Shown: positions 56,869 through 64,000 of the stretch, piece by piece
How positions within the stretch are numbered: the stretch's first letter is position 1
Layout: every line of letters starts with the position of its first letter
Source: Certhia americana
Taxonomy: Eukaryota > Chordata > Aves > Passeriformes > Certhiidae
NCBI GenBank assembly: GCA_018697195.1
Contig: JAGMWU010000128.1
Coordinates: 27,181-91,180, forward strand
Length of the DNA stretch: 64,000 nt
Direction of reading: 5' to 3'
Translations under genes and position numbers: made by a program
Notes under the pieces: model-generated
Seen by the model: the letters and a program-made list of their open reading frames with translations, nothing else
Told to the model about the DNA's origin: nothing
The model's database searches: none

Positions 56869-59800
56869 ATACCGGGGCCGTGCGGCGCTGGGAGCTGCGG
56901 GCAGGGAGGGGAGCTCTGCAGCACCTCCCTCCAGCCCCTCCACTCACAGGGAACAGCTGCCAAGTTGTTTCTGCAGGGCTTTCCTCATCACTTCCAGCTG
57001 ATCCCCCAAGTTTGTTCTGGATATTAAATGCATCAAATGAACCCAAAATCGAGTTAAGCAGAACATGGTGCAGTGCATTACACAGCTTCTTTTAAAGACT
57101 GCCAAAGTAATATATTCCAGGCTTTAATGAGGCTTTAATTGACCTGTTTCCATCCCGGTAGAAGAGGGAACCTACCGCCCTGAGTGACACAGGACACATG
57201 CACGATGCAGGGGCTCAGCACTGCAAATCCACCACGCAGAGCAGACTCAATTTCTCAGCACCACAGCAAAGGAAGCCTGGGAAGAGAAAAGAGATGGTTA
57301 TTCAGCCAACTGCCAGTATCCTTTCCTAATGGGAACACCGTGGTCATCTCCCATCTCTTCCAAGACACCTTTTCCATCTTTCCAACTTCAAACCCAGAGA
57401 GAAAGAGGACAAAAATGCTGGTACAGGTACATGAACAGAGGCAGTATTTGAGTGCTGTCCCACCCCAGGGACACAGAACTGGAATTAACAATATCCCCAT
57501 ACTTCTTCCAGGCTGGAAGGAAAACATTTTGCTTCTTTGAGAGGCTTGGGTGACAAGGGTTGGGAGAATAATAAAACCAAAAGTTCATTGAATTCACTTT
57601 CTCTGAATTCCTTCAGCTCCTGCAAGGAACAAGGTCCAAGCAGTATCTTAGACAAATGCAGCAGTAGTAGGAATTGGTGGTGGAACAGAGAAGGCACCTC
57701 ATTTAGTATGTCTACTCCAGCCAGAGGGTCTGGAAAACATAAAAAAATCAGACTGAGATGCAGATTGAGATACATTCAGCAGGGAAATGCAAGAAAAGGC
57801 AGAGGAGTACAAATGTAACCCATAGGCAGTACCCTGACTGTGACCAGCATACTCTGGGGTAATGGTGAAAATACTTAAAAGGATTAATTTTGTTGTCTGG
57901 ACTAGAAAAACCTCACAGAGACAACTGAGAAGACAGGACACACAGACACCAGCTTTCTGAAAGTGTTTAGGAGGCCCTTGAGGCAAATTTCAGCAATGCC
58001 AGTTCCCACAGGAATTGACTGTCTTTTCTTAACTCAGTGTAGTTTTCACCAGGTTAACCCTGGGCAGAACTTCAACTAATTTTTTCCCTACTAGACAGGT
58101 AACACAGAGCAGAATTTTACAGAGTATTTCTAGATTTCCCTGAAACTCCCCTGTAAATCCAGACATCACTCAGCCCTTGATCCTTGGAGGAGGTGCTCCT
58201 ATATAAAGCTTTAGAAGCTGCTGTGCTGGTATTGCAGCATGTGTGGATGTTTCAGAACCAGAGAGCCATGCAAACTGCGGGACAGAACTGGAGACTGCCT
58301 GCCTGCCTCTGCTGCCTCCACACCAGAACAAGACTGCCTCACACTCTTACAGCAAACACTTTTGCATTTTCCCCTCTAATCTCCTGCAGCAACATAAGCT
58401 TCAGCTGTATTTGACAAACCACCGAGTCACCCTTTGAATGCATCTCATCTACCTGGAGGATCTTTAATGCCAGGGATTAGTCTCACAGTAGGATAAAGCA
58501 GACAGAATTATCCTAAACTTAATTTGTGCTTGCTGTATGTATAAAGAGCAGAGCTCCACTGACTTAGAGAAGATTTGTCAGTTTTTACTCAGAATTAATT
58601 CAGATGAATATGCCCAGCTCTGCTGCACACTGTGCACTACTCCCTGTTGTAAAGGGAGTGCAAGGTGACACCACCTTTGAACAGACTATACCCAACACAA
58701 GGCGTCAGTTTAGTGACACCCCAAAAAACCCTTCCAGCACAGAAGCTATTTAGAAAAGGCTAAGCTGGTAAAATTAGCAAAGTCAGAGTGTGATGGTGCA
58801 AAACCTGAGGGAGCAGAAGCTCGTTGTTCTCTCCAGCAGAATAAGCATGAGGTGGAGGGAAAACAAAGACATCTGGAAAACCACGAGGGTGCCTTATTCA
58901 GCAAAGCACCAGTATGTGCATCAGCATCTACCTGAAAGCAGCAAAGCTCTTCAAGTCATGCAGAGGAGTCAGGTTTGCCAGAGCCAGGCTCAGACAGTGA
59001 GCTGGAACCTGCCACTCTGGGGAATGTGGGAAGATGGATGGGATGTAACAGTCACAACCTGCACAAACCTAAGAAGGAATCACATGCCAATCAAAAAGTA
59101 ATAAATTAACTCCAAATATCTTCAGCACTTTCTGTTACACCCACAATCTCTTATCTTGACTGATGTGGGGCTGGACTTACCTTTTCAGGGTTAGTCTCGG
59201 GACTTGGACGCCCTGGGGTTTGTTTCCCATCTGTCCATCACAGAAGGATCATCTTGGGACTTTGAAAGCATGAAACAATTCAGTTTCTGATTAGCTTAAA
59301 AAGGGACCAAAGGCTGGAGTCACAACCACTGGGGACAAAGGGAGCAAACTTTATACAGACATCAACTTTCCCTTTTACCAGCACCCAAGAAGGCTGAGAA
59401 GCACCAGAAAGCACCTGTTATAACCTCCTTGAAGGGCAGGTGGAGAAAGGGTAATGTACTGCTTATAGAAGGTCCCCAGGTTTAACACTGGACATCAGAA
59501 CAACCCAGTGAGCAGCACAATACCTCTCCTGAGCAGGAGATGGGCAAGAGACAGAAGGTCCTGAAATGGCAGCAGTAAGAGCTGAGCCCCAAAGGACTTC
59601 TGTCCCTGCATGAATGGCAGATCAGGGAAAGGTAATTACAGTGGGGAAGGTGGCCCTCACCCTTCCCAGACTCCAGCAAACATTGTCCCTCTCTTGCTCA
59701 GGTCAGTGGTTGCCTGAGGACAGGTGTGGGCTTGCCAGACTCTCTGGCATGGGAGGTGGTTTGATGCTGGGAGTAACTCAGGGACAGGGGCTGAGCACCA

Positions 59801-61249
59801 GCAAGGAAAACACAGGAGCAGGGTCATTGTGCAGGACAGCACGTGGGACAGCCCTGGCCCTACTGTGACTATCCACAAACAACAGGGAAAGTGCCTGCTC
59901 CCTAGGGAATGGGAACAAATCTTACCTGAAATATGCCAAGAAGCATTTCCACACAAATATGCCAGAAATATTACAGCTTTCCACACTCACCTGTTGACAA
60001 GTTTGCTAAGTAATTCTACACCACTCCCACCCTCAAGTTTCTCCTTGGTAACTCACCAACTCCCCTTTACCTGTAGGGTGCTGTCCAGGTCTCTCAGCCT
60101 TCAATTGGGACAATCCTGGCCATGCTACAGGAGCACTCTGGGCCATACACAATCCCTAGCTCTATCCTCTGAGAACCCAGCAGCTGGTTTGCAAAGGCTG
60201 ACAGACATGGATTGGGGTGGCTGGCAAGCCCTTTGCTTCCTGTCCAAAAGGTGGACAAAACTTTTGCTACAACATTTCTGGTGAAAAAAGTAATGAGGAA
60301 AATTGTCATAATGTCAGTCATATATCCTCCATCCCAGTAAACTAAGACATTGCAAAATGGAGATGAATTCTCTCCCATGATAGCTATTAACGTACTAAGG
60401 CTGAAATCAGCCCCCTACATTTTGCTGCCTGGTCTGCATTCCAAACCCCATGTTCTCATATCCCAGTAACACTAGAGGGTGAGACAGCAGCAGGGGAGCA
60501 ACAAGAGTTACCAACTTTCCTCCCATTTTTTTTCAAAGATAGACAATTATATAAAAAATAAAAGCTTCTACTATAATATGCTCCTTGCTTATTTAATTGT
60601 AGCTCAAAACATTTAAAGGTAACCATTTTTAAAGCCCCTTGCTTTTTTGTAGGGCTCAGGCTTCCTGCTAAACCAACACAGCCACACCTGGGCCTCTCTG
60701 GTTCAGCTCCCTCACTTCTGGTGAACTCAAGAGGGGCCCACACATGGAATGCAACTGACTAAAATCGCACGTGTTGCTTTCAGAAAACTCTCCTCTCCAA
60801 AATCTACCTGTTTCCAACCCAGCTGCTGCTGCAAAAGCTTCAGCAGAGCTGCAGGGCTGTGAGCAGCTGTTTCAGCAGGGAGGGGTCTGTGCAGCACACA
60901 GAGCTGACAGCACTGCAGCAGCACATGCGCCACACGAGACAACGGGATGGACTGATGGCAGTGTGTCACAGGGGTGGGGGGCATCACACACATTTTCAAC
61001 ACTTAACATGCATTCAAAACCCCCTGAAGTTTCTCAGCTGCAGGTTCATTAAGCAATAAATCAAAGTTTTCTTCTCCATTTCCTGTTCTGCTATAAAATT
61101 CCATATTTATGTCCCTACTGCAGAGCTATGACTTCTTTTTCTGCATAGCCTATTACCTAATTAAGAATAAATTTCTAAATGGAAACCAACTGAAAATAAA
61201 ATTAATAAAAACATAAAAACACAAGAATCAGTGAAAATGAAAATGTCAA
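56869..61249. other. Non-coding interval between NUP93 and MIR138-2
   Basis: About 4.4 kb with no recognisable exon or repeat. It must contain the start of the miR-138 primary transcript, but I cannot place it: there is no CpG island and no convincing TATA box. An AT-rich block near 57,100-57,160 with homeodomain-like TAAT cores is a possible conserved element, unproven. Chance frames here (for example 59,724-60,284 on plus) are rejected. Confidence 0.6.
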
Positions 61250-61273
61250 AAACAAATATCAAAACCAAAGAAA

Positions 61274-61279
61274 TTTATT
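61274..61279 (-). terminator. NUP93: NUP93 poly(A) signal (AATAAA)
   Basis: A perfect AATAAA on the minus strand about 105 bases past the NUP93 stop, followed after about 20 bases by GT/T-rich sequence. This implies a short 3' UTR of roughly 125-140 bases. Confidence 0.7.
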
Positions 61280-61384
61280 TCCATCAACAAAAATACAGAA
61301 TACAAAATGACACTGGTCCCATGGGCCCTCTGAACGTACTAAAGACAGGCACAGGCTGCTGCAACCCCAGCCAAAGCTGCTCTG

Positions 61385-61495
<111 letters not shown>

Positions 61496-64000
61496 CTAAA
61501 AAACAGAAAAACAAATTCAGTTACTTTAGTATTAAAAAACCCCAAAAAACAATGATATAATAATCTTCAAACAAGCACATGTAATCTCTGTTTCTCAAAG
61601 TTGCCCTCTGAAAAAGGAGTCTCTGCATTTTGAGGAAGATCCAATTATTCCCTTTTCCAACCATTAAAAGCATGTCACATTACCCTTTTGCTTAAAAAAT
61701 AATCCCATTTATTTGAAAATACCTAAGAAAAAACATTTCAGCAATGTGGGGCATTGCTGTACTGCAGCAATCTTGTAATTTCTGCATGAAGTAGACTTTC
61801 CCAGGGCAATAGGATTCCCTCACACCTTGCAAAACAAAGTTGATCCTGTTGAAATGCAGCATTAATGCTCTCAAAGCAGAAGCACTGGAAACAAATCAGA
61901 GATGCCCACACACCTGGAGATCTCCACCATCACCTACAACATACCAATTTCCTCCAAGGCTCTTCCTGCCAATAACACAATGAAAGCAGAGACACCAACC
62001 AAACCCCTTCTTGCACACCAGAAGACTAGAACAGCTGAAGTAGTCCAGAAATAATTTGTTTCATTAGTTAAAACTTATTAAAGTAAAAGGAAAGTCATTC
62101 CAGTAACTGGTAGGAGTCAAGAGAATACAGAAACCTCAAATCTTTGTAGAAAACTGTTCAGACTGCTTTGATTGCTAACAGGTGTTTCTTCTTAAATAGT
62201 AAGCATCTCAAAATTACTGTACTAGAAGATCCCACTGTTCAAATCCTGCTTTCACCTACTGACTGCAGGGAAAGCCAAAGGTTTTTAGGTTGCTGTTGGC
62301 ACTTAGATGGTAAATCTGATAGGAGGAACTTAGAAACTGAAGTGACTGAAGCCCATTCCACAGCTGAGAACTGTTATAAACACCATCCCTGATGCCTCTT
62401 TGGCCAATTCCATTCCTTTTTCAGAGTGATGCTCAACCACTCTGCTATTCAAAAGCCACAGAGAAGCTTTGGAGGCTGATGATGGAAAAGCTGGGAGAGT
62501 GTTCCCTAGACTGACCTAATTGCTAATATCTCCTAGGACAGTTTCTCTCCCAAGCTGTCAGTCACCAACAGTGGACTAGGTTCTTGACAAGGTGGCCTGG
62601 AAATCACTCATTCTGATCCAGTCACAGTCCCCCAGCCTGCTCCCAAATGTGTTACACAGGGAGGCTGTGTAATTATGTATGAGCTGCTGCTTTTTAGAGG
62701 AGGTCAAAGCAGGTGGTAGATGAAAAAAAAAAGAAAACATGTCAAGGTGTCTGAATTTGGAGCTAAAGTATTGAGAGGTAAAAACTCTCAGCATGACTAA
62801 GAGGAGCTGAGGAGCAGTGTGAGTTGCTGTTCTCTTTACCTTTACAGCAGCAATGATACCAGAACTGGCCTATTTTTAAAAATCAAAACAATACTAAGGG
62901 AAGAACAAGGTTTGCAGAGGTTAAGAGCAGCCTGGAGGTCTAGATGTTCTATTGGCTGTAATTACTTAATGAACATTAGAATTACTTGCAATTTTAAATA
63001 AGACCATAGATAATAAAAAAAATAATTCCATTCATGACCTAATTTTGCCAGGATAATGCCCTTGGGCTGCTCCAGAGAGTTCATCACCCCTGACTGGGAT
63101 GAGGAGCCTATGACTTGCTGCCACGCACTCACAGCATCTGGGTCAGGGCTGTCACCACAGCCCTGGTTTCCAGCACTGCAGGCTGGGCTCCCTGCAATCT
63201 CTGCCTGAAATCTGACAAAATGAATCAGGCCAAATGGGACAGGACTTTGTTCCCTCATCCCCCAAACTAATTAATTATATACATAAAAGAAAAAAAAACC
63301 TCAAAACACAGCTTGGGTGATTTCATTCTGAAAAAAAACACAACGCAGAAATGCCAGCTCTGACCCCAAACCTGATCTTCTCTAATTGAAGTCCAATCCA
63401 CCTCCAAAGTGGGACAAGAGATGTTTAGCTGAGAGCACTACTGGGTTCAGGGGAGGCTCCAGCAGTACTACTCCTCTCCTTCCTGCCCAAGCTGCCAGGT
63501 CCATGCTGTTCCTGCCAAAGTCCCTCCCATGGCAGCAAGATCCTGCTCAGGGTGGTTGGCAGAGCAGTGTTTGGCACCAGAGGACAAATTCAAGGGCTCT
63601 GATTTCCTCTCTGGGGGACACTGTTCCCTGCTATGCAGAATAAGCCTCAGAGTTACAAACAGCAAACTATCTTTTCTTCTGATGAACAGAGGGATCTGAA
63701 TCTGCCTGTTCTGATGGATCTAAAGAAAAGCCAGGGATTTCAAAGACCTATTCAAGGAAAGGTAATTTTTCACTTGCATTGTCTAGTGGGCAATGTGCCA
63801 AGACTGTTAAAGCTTCTGAAATGGCCTGATTTCCCCATAAATTTGCTTCCCCAGAGAATATGGAAAAGCAGCCCTTCTCCCAAGGAAGTTCAGAAAACAA
63901 ATTCTTGTCATGCACAGCCTGCTGAAGCTCACGTCTGCCATCTCTGACCAGGTGAATGAGATTTTGCTGAAGAAACATCTCTCTCCTCACATCTATAATG
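61496..64000 (-). other. NUP93: Last intron of NUP93 (right part off window)
   Basis: It begins (in transcript sense, at its 3' end) with a T-rich tract and the TTTTTTAG acceptor next to the final exon. No other NUP93 exon was recognised. An A10 run near 62,725 and A-rich DNA near 63,290 are the only notable features. Exon-like fragments at 61,829-61,890 and 63,130-63,205 have splice-like edges but encode nothing resembling Nup93. Confidence 0.7.

Noticed and set aside
56682..56963. 93-codon minus-strand frame over the microRNA
   Set aside because: The apparent peptide (AAAGVVNQADDKRF...) is a translation of the miR-138 hairpin. Conservation here is explained by the RNA.
61829..61890. Possible penultimate NUP93 exon with TTTCCAG and GTGTGAG edges
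   Set aside because: None of its three frames resembles the Nup93 C-terminal region expected before the final exon.
63130..63205. Possible NUP93 exon with TTTCAG and GTGAGTG edges
   Set aside because: Splice-like edges, but the translations do not match Nup93. Such edges occur by chance.

Overview
This is vertebrate nuclear DNA, almost certainly from a bird. Vertebrate genes are broken into GT-AG exons, there are four truncated copies of the avian CR1 retroposon, and the reconstructed proteins resemble mammalian orthologues closely. No prokaryotic gene, operon, CRISPR array or intact mobile element was found. Most open frames longer than 60 codons are chance frames in introns or GC-rich DNA. 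The real coding sequence was rebuilt exon by exon from splice sites and protein similarity recalled from memory, not from a database search.

Layout, left to right. From 1 to 41,612 lies the 5' portion of CFDP1 on the minus strand. Coding exons 1-5 are at 41,546-41,612, 41,372-41,480, 40,424-40,655, 38,580-38,680 and 24,352-24,456. The C-terminal exons encoding the conserved BCNT domain were not found and probably lie left of the window, which makes 1-24,351 an intron. Around 41.3-42.4 kb a CpG island separates CFDP1 from TMEM170A, which is transcribed the other way (plus strand, three exons, 139 codons). The two ATGs are 357 bp apart, so the island is a head-to-head bidirectional promoter. 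TMEM170A then faces SLC12A3 tail to tail across about 3.75 kb of non-coding DNA.

SLC12A3 (thiazide-sensitive Na-Cl cotransporter, NCC) is on the minus strand at 46,806-55,272. All 26 coding exons were recovered with consistent phase, giving 1,035 codons plus stop in only 8.5 kb. About 1.5 kb upstream of its ATG, on the same strand, is the microRNA hairpin MIR138-2 (56,785-56,868). The final coding exon of NUP93 follows, also on the minus strand (61,385-61,495), and the rest of NUP93 lies to the right of the window.

The order NUP93 - MIR138-2 - SLC12A3 is that of human 16q13, but HERPUD1, the next human gene, is absent here and TMEM170A-CFDP1 (human 16q23) follows instead. The window therefore spans an evolutionary synteny junction between two gene blocks. 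The genes share no pathway: CFDP1 is a chromatin factor, TMEM170A an ER/nuclear-envelope membrane protein, SLC12A3 a renal salt transporter, miR-138 a regulatory RNA and NUP93 a nuclear-pore scaffold. I found no previously undescribed system. The points most worth checking are the synteny junction, the compact NCC gene with a GC-AG intron and a stop codon embedded in a poly(A) signal, and the close coupling of MIR138-2 to SLC12A3.
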